Source: JAFHCF01 sp048497495 (lineage in GTDB: Bacteria > Pseudomonadota > Alphaproteobacteria > Rhizobiales > Ancalomicrobiaceae). From it: 5,031 nt of DNA. The notes under the pieces were generated by a model. It was not told where the DNA came from and did not search any database. It saw only the letters and a list, made by a program, of their open reading frames with translations. Made by a program: the position numbers and the translations under genes. How positions within the stretch are numbered: position 1 is the first letter of the stretch; each line of letters starts with the position of its first letter. The stretch covers positions 1 through 5,031 of the forward strand of contig JAFHCF010000192.1 of assembly GCA_048497495.1 (NCBI GenBank), read 5' to 3'. Positions 1-5,031 of the stretch are shown piece after piece.

Positions 1-536
1 AGCCCGATCCAGACGAGGTCGCAGACCGCCATCACCGCGACCTGCACCGTGGTCAGGGCCGCCCACTGGGCGAAGCCGACGGCGGCGACGTCGATCAGCG
101 CCGGCAGCAGCGCGACGTAGAAGACCATGATCTTGGGATTGCCGAGGGTCAGCGCCATGCCGGAGGCGAAGCGGAGGAGGGCGGAGCCCGCCGGCGGCGC
201 GCCGGCGCCGCCTGGGCTTTCCACTCCCGGCGCGCCGGCGCCCGCGTCTTCCACCGGGGCGTGCCACATCTTCACGGCGAGGACGAGGAGATAGGTGAGG
301 CCGGCCCATTTGACCACGACGAAGACGACGTGGAGTTCGACCGCCAAGACCGACAGGCCGGCGAGCGCGGCGGCGAGCCACAGGGCCTCGCCGATCCACA
401 TCGCCGCGACGAAGGGCAAGACGGCGCCGGGCCCGCGAGTCAGCACCTGGCTGACCAACACGGCGATGCTGGGACCGGGGGAGCCGGCGGCGAGGAAGAG
501 GGCGCCGGCGAAGACCAGGAGGGCGGTCGTGTCCAT
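1..536 (-). CDS. LysE/RhtB-family amino-acid or metabolite exporter (3' end cut by window edge)
   Basis: Inner-membrane exporter of the LysE/RhtB superfamily, which pumps amino acids such as lysine, threonine or homoserine, or related small molecules, out of the cell. The substrate cannot be read from sequence. The 178 visible codons begin MDTTALLVFAGAL and run off the left edge; family members are about 200-210 residues, so roughly 30 are missing. The SPGPS motif is at residues 19-23, at the end of the first hydrophobic helix, and the conserved NPK is at 133-135. Hydrophobic segments lie near 4-18, 39-62, 66-90, 122-150 and 158-178. The loop at about 94-118 is an unusual Gly/Ala/Pro-rich linker containing a repeat. 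The ATG at 534-536 is 5 bases after the NUDIX stop, with only a weak GGGG upstream, which suggests translational coupling in one operon. Family assignment is firm; substrate is unknown. Confidence 0.88.
   Translation of the reverse strand, partial: MDTTALLVFAGALFLAAGSPGPSIAVLVSQVLTRGPGAVLPFVAAMWIGEALWLAAALAGLSVLAVELHVVFVVVKWAGLTYLLVLAVKMWHAPVEDAGAGAPGVESPGGAGAPPAGSALLRFASGMALTLGNPKIMVFYVALLPALIDVAAVGFAQWAALTTVQVAVMAVCDLVWIG
195..242. repeat. 15-bp perfect direct repeat inside the exporter gene
   Basis: The 15-mer CGGCGCGCCGGCGCC occurs at 195-209 and again at 228-242, 33 bases apart, which is exactly 11 codons. On the coding strand each copy encodes Gly-Ala-Gly-Ala-Pro or Gly-Gly-Ala-Gly-Ala-Pro within the loop between the third and fourth membrane segments. 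Each copy contains the 8-bp palindrome GGCGCGCC. The spacing keeps the reading frame, so this looks like an in-frame duplication of a flexible linker rather than a mobile element. Confidence 0.75.
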
Positions 537-541
537 GGCGG

Positions 542-1324
542 TCAGGCCCCGTTGATCTCGCTGCGGGTGAAGCGGTCGCGCTGCCAGCGGTAGAAGGGCA
601 CCGGCCGATCGGCCTCGAGCCTGGGATCGGAGGCGAGACGGTTGTCGAGCTCGTCGAGGACGCCACGGGTGATCGGCGGCAGTTCCGGACGGTTGCGAGC
701 TTCCTCGAAGGTGACCCAGGCGACGTCCTCGAGCTCGCCGGAGGGACCGAGGCCGCTCTCCAACTGCCCGGCGACGGCTTCGGCGCCGACCGCCAGGAAG
801 CGGGTGTCGAAGCGGCGCGGGCGACCCGGCGGGGTGATGGCGCGGGCGACGAAACGCATGGCGGAAAGCGACGGGGCGAGGCCGCGCGCGGCGAAGGCGG
901 CGAAGGCGTCGTGGGGGTCGATCTCGGTGCCGGACGCCGCTCTGGACGCGACCGAACCGCTGGCGACGAAGACGCCGGCCTCTTCGAACGTCTCGCGGAT
1001 GGCGGCGATGGCCAGCGCCCGGGCGCGCGCCTCGGTCTTCGGACCCTTCATCTCGTGCAGCAGCTTGGCGAGTTCGCGCGGCTCGTAGGCGTCGGCGACG
1101 CGCACCCGGCTGTCGCCGGGGTCGACGCGGCCGCCGGGAAAGACCCAGGCGCCGGGCAGGAAACGATGGCGCATGTGGCGCCGGCCCATCAGCACCCGCA
1201 TCGGCGCGCCGGCGGCGCGGTCGAGGATGAGCAGGGTGGAGGCGTCGCGCGGTCGGTAGTAGGGCGCCTTGCCGGTACGGTCGAGGGCGTTGAGTTCGTC
1301 GAGGATCGATTGAACCGGTCTCAT
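542..1324 (-). CDS. NUDIX hydrolase with interrupted Nudix box (NUDT19-like arrangement)
   Basis: Predicted cytoplasmic hydrolase of nucleoside-diphosphate-linked substrates, 260 residues. FPGGRVD is at residues 62-68 and the catalytic helix RETFEEAG at 110-117, with E111, E114 and E115 as likely metal ligands. Between them about 31 residues interrupt the usual spacing of the Nudix box. The segment at 160-177 (ITPPGRPRRFDTRF) and the C-terminal WQRDRF motif also fit the larger bacterial family annotated simply as NUDIX hydrolase. Substrate is unknown; related eukaryotic enzymes with such an insertion cleave CoA derivatives. The ATG at 1322-1324 has an AGGA 5 bases upstream. The frame stays open to a GTG at 1460-1462, but that extra stretch has clearly lower GC at third positions and no domain content, so I chose the inner start. 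It lies 5 bases upstream of the exporter and downstream of DUF983. Confidence 0.9.
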   Translation of the reverse strand: MRPVQSILDELNALDRTGKAPYYRPRDASTLLILDRAAGAPMRVLMGRRHMRHRFLPGAWVFPGGRVDPGDSRVRVADAYEPRELAKLLHEMKGPKTEARARALAIAAIRETFEEAGVFVASGSVASRAASGTEIDPHDAFAAFAARGLAPSLSAMRFVARAITPPGRPRRFDTRFLAVGAEAVAGQLESGLGPSGELEDVAWVTFEEARNRPELPPITRGVLDELDNRLASDPRLEADRPVPFYRWQRDRFTRSEINGA

Positions 1325-1329
1325 GCGCG

Positions 1330-1333
1330 TCCT
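1330..1333 (-). promoter_or_regulatory. Shine-Dalgarno site deciding the NUDIX start
   Basis: AGGA on the minus strand, 5 bases before the ATG at 1322-1324. It favours this start over the in-frame GTG at 1460-1462, which has only a loose AGAAG-like match within the end of DUF983. Confidence 0.6.
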
Positions 1334-1466
1334 GGTCTCATATTCGGCCCACGAAGGGCGGATGTCTCCGCGCATCGCGCGCCTCACGGCCTCGTCGGCC
1401 GATGCCCGTTCGAGTTCGATCCGTTGGTGCGGGCGGCGACCCTGCCGAGCCGATACGAACACGGTC

Positions 1467-1898
1467 TCACTTCTTGGCGCGGCCGAAGCCGTGCATGCGC
1501 AGCGCCCATTGCAGGCCGACGACGGCGCCCTTGATCGGTCGGATCACGACGAGGGCGAGGCCGGCGGTCACCGGCAGCCAGATCGCCATCTGGATCCACA
1601 CCTCGGGGCGATAGAGCCGCTCGGTGATCAACAGGCCGCTCACCACCACATGACCGACCAACAGAATGGTCAGATAGGGCGGCAGGTCGTCGGCGCGGTG
1701 ATGATGGAGTTCCTCGCCGCACACCGAGCAACTCGGCACCACCGTGAGATAGCCGTCGAAGATCGGGCCGGCGCCACAGACCGGGCAACGGCCGCGAACC
1801 CCGCGCAGCATCGCATTCTTCACCAGACGCACCGGCAGGGCCGAGCGCGCCGGTTCGCGGCGGCCGCTGCCGCCTCCCTCCTCGAATGCAACCTTCAC
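1467..1898 (-). CDS. DUF983 family zinc-ribbon membrane protein
   Basis: Small inner-membrane protein of 143 residues in the DUF983 family, whose function is not established. A CPVCG at residues 38-42 and CSVCG at 57-61 form a four-cysteine zinc ribbon (C38, C41, C57, C60). The family-typical acidic motif ADDLPPY at 69-75 and GH at 82-83 follow. Hydrophobic segments at about 75-93 and 102-119 suggest two membrane helices, with the zinc ribbon and a basic C-terminus (RMHGFGRAKK) outside the bilayer. Translation starts at a GTG (1896-1898) preceded by a very strong GGAGGA 8 bases upstream. The gene is at the usual full length. In my recollection this family commonly follows rnr in Rhizobiales and precedes a NUDIX gene, which matches here except for the GST/Tai4-like pair in between. 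The stop is 142 bases before the preferred NUDIX start. Confidence 0.93.
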   Translation of the reverse strand: MKVAFEEGGGSGRREPARSALPVRLVKNAMLRGVRGRCPVCGAGPIFDGYLTVVPSCSVCGEELHHHRADDLPPYLTILLVGHVVVSGLLITERLYRPEVWIQMAIWLPVTAGLALVVIRPIKGAVVGLQWALRMHGFGRAKK

Positions 1899-1906
1899 TT
1901 GATCGA

Positions 1907-1912
1907 TCCTCC
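1907..1912 (-). promoter_or_regulatory. Strong Shine-Dalgarno site for the GTG-started DUF983 gene
   Basis: GGAGGA on the minus strand, 8 bases before the GTG at 1896-1898. It is the best ribosome binding site in the window and compensates for the non-ATG start. It fixes this start, because no ATG in frame lies between it and the first conserved residues. Confidence 0.8.
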
Positions 1913-1926
1913 GCGTGACTGGGATC

Positions 1927-1967
1927 CCGGCGCCGTGGTGGTCCGTCCACCCGCGTCTCGGCGCCGG
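1927..1967 (-). terminator. Two-part stem-loop right after the GST stop, possible terminator or processing element
   Basis: An outer 8-bp perfect inverted repeat, CCGGCGCC at 1927-1934 and GGCGCCGG at 1960-1967, encloses an inner 5-bp hairpin, GGTGG at 1937-1941 with CCACC at 1947-1951 and a 5-base loop. The outer arm ends on the base beside the GST stop codon (1968-1970), and the element fills most of the gap before DUF983. No U-rich tail follows on the minus strand, so it is not a textbook intrinsic terminator. It could attenuate readthrough or protect the upstream transcript's 3' end. The structure is seen in the sequence; the role is inferred. Confidence 0.45.
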
Positions 1968-2585
1968 TCAGCTCAAGGGCGTCGCCACCACTTTGGCGTA
2001 AGCCGGCCGATGAAGCAACCGGGCGTACCAGTCGGCGAGGTGGGGATGGTCCGGTCGCTCGATCGGTAGATTGAACCAGATGTGGACATAGGCGCCGGCG
2101 GGCACGTCACCGATGCCGAATTCGGCGCCGGAGAGCCAGGGCTTCTTCGCCAGCGCCGCGTCGGCCATGGCGTAGAGGCGGGCGCATTCGGCGATGCCGC
2201 GATCGATGGCGGCGAGGTCGCGCTTTTCCGGCGGTGTGCGGATCAGGCCGAAGATCACGTCGCGGAACGGGGTGGCGAAGGCATGGTTCCAATCCATCCA
2301 CACTTCCGCCTCGGCGCGAGCCCCGGGATCGGCGATCCAGAGCCGGCCTTCGCCGTATTTCGCCGCGAGATAGCGGACGATGACGTTCGATTCGAAGAGG
2401 GTCAGGTCGCCGTCCTGGAGAACGGGGACGAGGCCCATCGGGTTCATCGCCCGGTATTCGGGCGTGTTCACCACGCCGAAGGCGCCGCCGGCGTCGACGC
2501 GCTCGTAAGCCAGCCCGAGTTCCTCGGCGACCCACAGCACCTTCTTGACGTTGGCCGAATTGGCGCGGCCCCAGATCTTCCGCAT
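1968..2585 (-). CDS. Glutathione S-transferase family protein
   Basis: Cytoplasmic GST-fold protein of 205 residues, a normal length, likely conjugating or reducing electrophiles with glutathione; the substrate is unknown. The N-terminal thioredoxin-like domain spans about 1-80. It has RANSANVKK at 7-15, with S10 the probable catalytic serine, GLVPVL at 51-56 with the cis-proline P54, and FESNVIVRYLA at 64-74, where E65-S66 bind the glutathione gamma-glutamyl part. The helical C-terminal domain (about 88-200) carries the N-capping box segment FGIGDVPAG at 156-164, with D160. The ATG at 2583-2585 has GAGGG 7 bases upstream. The frame stays open for another 486 bases upstream, but the domain begins exactly here, so the extension is rejected. 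It diverges from the Tai4-like gene and is followed after 69 bases by DUF983, so it may feed that operon. Confidence 0.92.
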   Translation of the reverse strand: MRKIWGRANSANVKKVLWVAEELGLAYERVDAGGAFGVVNTPEYRAMNPMGLVPVLQDGDLTLFESNVIVRYLAAKYGEGRLWIADPGARAEAEVWMDWNHAFATPFRDVIFGLIRTPPEKRDLAAIDRGIAECARLYAMADAALAKKPWLSGAEFGIGDVPAGAYVHIWFNLPIERPDHPHLADWYARLLHRPAYAKVVATPLS

Positions 2586-2612
2586 CGATGGTCCCTCTTG
2601 CGATGGAGCGGC

Positions 2613-2641
2613 AGCTTCGCCGAGAGATCGGGTCCGTGCAA
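2613..2641 (-). promoter_or_regulatory. Candidate sigma-70-type promoter for the GST gene
   Basis: On the minus strand, TTGCAC (2636-2641) is separated by 17 bases from GAAGCT (2613-2618). The -35 matches the alphaproteobacterial TTGAC-like box fairly well; the -10 is poor. It lies 28 bases upstream of the GST start codon, a plausible distance. In such GC-rich DNA a match of this quality could occur by chance. Confidence 0.25.
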
Positions 2642-2676
2642 GCGCGTATCGCGAACCGCTGGGCTGCATGGACGGC

Positions 2677-2692
2677 GCGGGGAAAATCCCGC
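2677..2692. repeat. Small inverted repeat in the divergent intergenic region
   Basis: GCGGG at 2677-2681 pairs with CCCGC at 2688-2692 around a 6-base GAAAAT loop, and an additional G-U pair could close it to an AAAA loop. It is the only A-rich patch in the 144-base region between the GST and Tai4-like genes, 37 bases before the latter's start. It could be a regulator's operator or a 5' leader hairpin, but nothing in the window names a regulator. Confidence 0.3.
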
Positions 2693-2729
2693 AACCTGAT
2701 CGTCTTCGCTCACGACGGGAGATCGCCGC

Positions 2730-3083
2730 ATGATCGACATCGTCCGGGTCGTGTTCGCGACACTGGCCTTCGCCGCCTCGGCGCCGACGGCTGAGGCCGG
2801 CGAACTGTCCATCTTCCGCGACTGGGTCAGGGCGCGTTGCATCGCCGTGGCGGCGGGGGACACGCCCTTCGGGCACGATGCGGCGGCGAGCGCCGGGGCC
2901 TTCGTCGAGCAGGGGACGCTGCCGGCCGAGGCCTACCAGGCGGGCGAGGCCCTGATCGCGGCGGCGCTGGCGCGTGAACTGAAAGGCTCGGTCGGCGTCC
3001 GATTCGATACGCTGAAATGCCTGGACCTGGCGGCGGGCCGGGCGGTGGCGGCGGTCGTCGCTCCTCGCCATCGCGGGCGCTGA
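2730..3083 (+). CDS. Secreted Tai4-like protein (T6SS amidase immunity family), orphan
   Basis: A 117-residue protein with an N-terminal signal peptide: hydrophobic stretch IVRVVFATLAFAASA at about 4-18 and a probable cut after AEA at 21-23, so it is periplasmic. The mature part has FRDWVRARC at 29-37, a helix with QGTLPAEAY at 61-69, and TLKCLDL at 94-100. Two cysteines only (C37, C97) could form a disulfide. The order of these motifs resembles the Tai4 family, periplasmic proteins that bind and block the peptidoglycan amidase effector Tae4 of type VI secretion. No Tae4 or secretion gene is in the window. GGGAG sits 8 bases before the ATG. The gene is the only plus-strand gene and converges on rnr with 6 bases between stops. 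Its codon use is as GC-rich as its neighbours, so no recent transfer is evident. The gene is secure; the family call is from memory of motifs. Confidence 0.68.
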   Translation: MIDIVRVVFATLAFAASAPTAEAGELSIFRDWVRARCIAVAAGDTPFGHDAAASAGAFVEQGTLPAEAYQAGEALIAAALARELKGSVGVRFDTLKCLDLAAGRAVAAVVAPRHRGR

Positions 3084-3095
3084 CCCGGCTCAGCG
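3078..3095. other. Inverted repeat joining the two convergent stop codons
   Basis: CGCTGA at 3078-3083 pairs with TCAGCG at 3090-3095 around a 6-base loop (3084-3089). The paired ends include the TGA stops of the Tai4-like gene and of rnr, so 3 of the 6 pairs are automatic for convergent TGA codons. It is too short and lacks T-tracts for a convincing bidirectional terminator, but no other terminator is visible at this junction. Confidence 0.3.
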
Positions 3096-5031
3096 GCGCG
3101 GCGGACCCTTGCGGCCGCGGCTCGGGGCGCCGCGCACCTTGCTCTTGGCCTGCACGGCGGCGAGGCGCTTGCGGCCCATGCCGCGTTCGATGGTGCCTTC
3201 CGACAGCAACTCGAAGCGAAGCGCGCCGGCGAAGGGCTGGGCCTCCACCAGCTTGACCTCGACCGTGTCGCCGAGCCGCCAGGTTTCGCCGGTGCGGCTG
3301 CCGATCATGGCGTGGGTCGCCTGGTCGTAAACGTAGTAGTCGTCGCCGATGGTGGCGGCGGGGACGAAGCCGTCGGCGCCGGAGCCGTCGAGACGGACGA
3401 AGAGGCCGGACTTGGTGACGCCGGAGATCTTGGCGTCGAACGACGCGCCGATGCGGTCCATCAGCCAGCGGGCGATCAGGCGATCGATGGTGTCGCGCTC
3501 GGCCGCCATGGCGCGGCGCTCGCAGGCGGAGATCTCGGTGCCGATCGCCTCGAGCTTGTCGTCGAGCGCCTCGGGCAGGCCGTCGGGGCCGAAGCCGAGC
3601 GCCCGGATCAGCGCCCGGTGGACGATCAGGTCGGCGTAGCGGCGGATCGGCGAGGTGAAGTGGGCATAGCGCCTGAGATGCAGGCCGAAATGGCCGATGT
3701 TCGACGGGTTGTACTCGGCCTGGGCCTGGGAGCGCAGCACCACCTCGTTGACGAGCCCCGCCTTGGGCGTGTCGACGACCATGGCGAGGATCGTATTGAA
3801 CATCGAAGGCTTCAGCCCGCCGCGCGAGGCGAACTTGATGTCGAGGGTGGAGAGGAACTCCTTCAGCGCCGTCACCTTCTCTTCCGACGGGGAGTCGTGG
3901 ATGCGGTAGACCAGCGGTACCCGATGCTTCTCCAGGGTCTCGGCGGCGGCGACGTTGGCCTGGATCATGAATTCCTCGATCAGCTTGTGGGCGTCGAGGC
4001 GTTCGGGGACGATCACCCGGTCGACGGTGCCGTCGGGCTTCAGGAGGATCTTGCGTTCCGGCAGGTCGAGTTCGAGCGGCTCGCGGGCGGCGCGGCCCTT
4101 CTTCAAGACCTCGTAGGCCTCCCACAAGGGCTTCAGGACGCCGTCGATCAGCACCTCGGTCGTGTCGTCGAGGCGGCCGTCGATCGCCGCCTGCGCCTGC
4201 TGGTAGGAGAGCTTGGCGGCCGAGCGCATCAGGATGCGGTGAAAAGTGTGGGATCTCTTGCGCCCGTCGGCCGCGAAGATCATGCGGACCGCCATCGACG
4301 GACGGTCCTCCTTCTCCTTCAGCGAGCACAGGTCGTTGGAGATGCGCTCGGGCAGCATCGGCACGACGCGGTCGGGGAAATAGACGGAATTGCCGCGATG
4401 GACCGCCTCGCGGTCGAGGGCGGAGCCGGGGCGGACATAGTGGGCGACGTCGGCGATCGCCACGGTGACGACGAAGCCGCCGGGGTTCTCCGGGTCGGTG
4501 TCGGGGGTGGCGTGGACTGCGTCGTCGTGGTCCTTGGCGTCGGCCGGGTCGATGGTGACCAGGGCGAGATCGCGCCAGTCCTCGCGGCGGCCCTGCGGCG
4601 CCGGCTTGCACTCCTCCGCCTCGAGCAGCACGGCGGTCGGGAAGACGTGCGGGATGTTGTGGACGTGCAGCGCGATCTCGGAGACGGCGCGTTCCGACGC
4701 CATCGAGCCGATGACGGTGCGCACCCTGGCGTGGGCGAGCCCGATGCGACCGCCGGAGCGCAGCAGGTCGACGGCGACGAGGTCGCCGTCCTGGGCGTCC
4801 TTGAGGTCGGCCTCGGCGACCAGGATCTCGCGGCTCTTCTTGTCGATCGGCATGATGCGGGCGCCGCCCGGCTCGAGGCGGACGATGCCGAGCGCGTTCG
4901 GCGGCTTCTTGTCGAGGACGCGGATGATGCGGGCGGCGTGGGTGACGCCCTCGGGCAGTTCGTCGTCGCGCTCGGAGAGCCGCAGCAACAGGCGATCACC
5001 GATGCCGGCGGCGGGCCGGGCCGGGGGGGGG
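3090..5031 (-). CDS. rnr: Ribonuclease R (5' end cut by window edge)
   Basis: Processive 3'-5' exoribonuclease of the RNB family, degrading structured RNA, rRNA and mRNA decay intermediates in the cytoplasm. Numbering from the TTG codon at 4986-4988: cold-shock-like RNA-binding sequence at about 1-100; active-site motif IDPADAKDHDD at 146-156, with D147, D153, D155 and D156 the metal-binding aspartates; RNB signature HFTSPIRRYADLIVHR at 443-458; S1 domain at about 515-598; and a lysine/arginine-rich tail to 632. The frame stays open beyond that TTG through a further 14 residues (PPARPAAGIGDRLL) to the edge, and GIGDRLLLRL matches the first cold-shock region. The true start therefore lies outside the window. 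Full RNase R is about 750-800 residues, so roughly 110-150 are missing, including the usual N-terminal helix-turn-helix. Nothing catalytic is altered. Confidence 0.96.
   Translation of the reverse strand, partial: PPPARPAAGIGDRLLLRLSERDDELPEGVTHAARIIRVLDKKPPNALGIVRLEPGGARIMPIDKKSREILVAEADLKDAQDGDLVAVDLLRSGGRIGLAHARVRTVIGSMASERAVSEIALHVHNIPHVFPTAVLLEAEECKPAPQGRREDWRDLALVTIDPADAKDHDDAVHATPDTDPENPGGFVVTVAIADVAHYVRPGSALDREAVHRGNSVYFPDRVVPMLPERISNDLCSLKEKEDRPSMAVRMIFAADGRKRSHTFHRILMRSAAKLSYQQAQAAIDGRLDDTTEVLIDGVLKPLWEAYEVLKKGRAAREPLELDLPERKILLKPDGTVDRVIVPERLDAHKLIEEFMIQANVAAAETLEKHRVPLVYRIHDSPSEEKVTALKEFLSTLDIKFASRGGLKPSMFNTILAMVVDTPKAGLVNEVVLRSQAQAEYNPSNIGHFGLHLRRYAHFTSPIRRYADLIVHRALIRALGFGPDGLPEALDDKLEAIGTEISACERRAMAAERDTIDRLIARWLMDRIGASFDAKISGVTKSGLFVRLDGSGADGFVPAATIGDDYYVYDQATHAMIGSRTGETWRLGDTVEVKLVEAQPFAGALRFELLSEGTIERGMGRKRLAAVQAKSKVRGAPSRGRKGPPRR

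Noticed and set aside
261..593. Plus-strand open frame of 110 codons, rich in Glu, Asp and Gly
   Set aside because: It is antisense to the exporter; the acidic repeats mirror hydrophobic Val/Leu/Ala codons of the real gene.
1921..1928. GGGATCCC palindrome as an attachment or insertion-site remnant
   Set aside because: It is an isolated 8-bp palindrome with no flanking duplication or mobile gene; expected by chance in GC-rich DNA.
1384..1950. Minus-strand frame of 188 codons overlapping DUF983
   Set aside because: It is a shifted reading of DUF983 with no zinc-ribbon or membrane pattern; DUF983 has a strong ribosome binding site and conserved motifs.
911..2069. Several plus-strand open frames of 148-248 codons opposite the NUDIX and DUF983 genes, starting at about 642, 911 and 1323
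   Set aside because: High GC leaves few stops on the opposite strand. The products are compositionally odd and lack recognisable domains, while the minus-strand genes have clear families.
2586..3071. N-terminal extension of the GST frame to 367 residues
   Set aside because: The GST domain and a good ribosome binding site begin at 2585. The extension is low-complexity and lies antisense to the signal-peptide gene at 2730-3083.
2827..4611. Open frame of 594 codons on the minus strand overlapping rnr
   Set aside because: It is an out-of-frame shadow of rnr: arginine/proline/glycine-rich low-complexity protein with no domain, whereas the rnr frame carries all the RNase R motifs.
4986..4988. TTG as the start of RNase R
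   Set aside because: The frame continues upstream to the window edge with sequence typical of RNase R (GIGDRLLLRL), so this TTG is an internal leucine codon.

Overview
The window is GC-rich, with strongly GC-biased third codon positions. It is densely coded and looks like chromosomal DNA of an alphaproteobacterium, probably Hyphomicrobiales (Rhizobiales). That placement rests on base composition, on protein flavour, and on my recollection that rnr, a DUF983 gene and a NUDIX gene sit together in that order. I cannot search a database to confirm it. Six protein genes are supported and no gene-free stretch exceeds 150 bases. I see no tRNA, rRNA, insertion sequence, CRISPR array or phage gene.

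From the right edge leftwards, the minus strand carries: the 3' five-sixths or so of rnr (ribonuclease R, cut by the window edge at 5031); a glutathione S-transferase family gene (1968-2585); a GTG-started DUF983 zinc-ribbon membrane protein (1467-1898); a NUDIX hydrolase with an interrupted Nudix box (542-1324); and a LysE/RhtB-type exporter whose 3' end runs off the left edge (1-536). Between rnr and the GST gene, on the plus strand, is a short gene (2730-3083) for a secreted protein resembling the Tai4 immunity proteins that neutralise type VI secretion amidase effectors. It converges on rnr with only 6 bases between the stop codons and diverges from the GST gene across 144 bases.

The minus-strand genes are mostly housekeeping or protective: RNA turnover, nucleotide or CoA-derivative hydrolysis, detoxification and small-molecule export. 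NUDIX and exporter are 5 bases apart and almost certainly co-transcribed. DUF983 lies just upstream of the NUDIX gene and probably shares the transcript. The divergent Tai4-like/GST pair looks like an insertion into an otherwise conserved rnr-DUF983-NUDIX block.

I found no clearly novel system. The points most worth following are the orphan Tai4-like immunity gene without a visible effector, the strong two-part stem-loop between GST and DUF983, and the split Nudix box. Most other open frames in this sequence are high-GC antisense or out-of-frame shadows.
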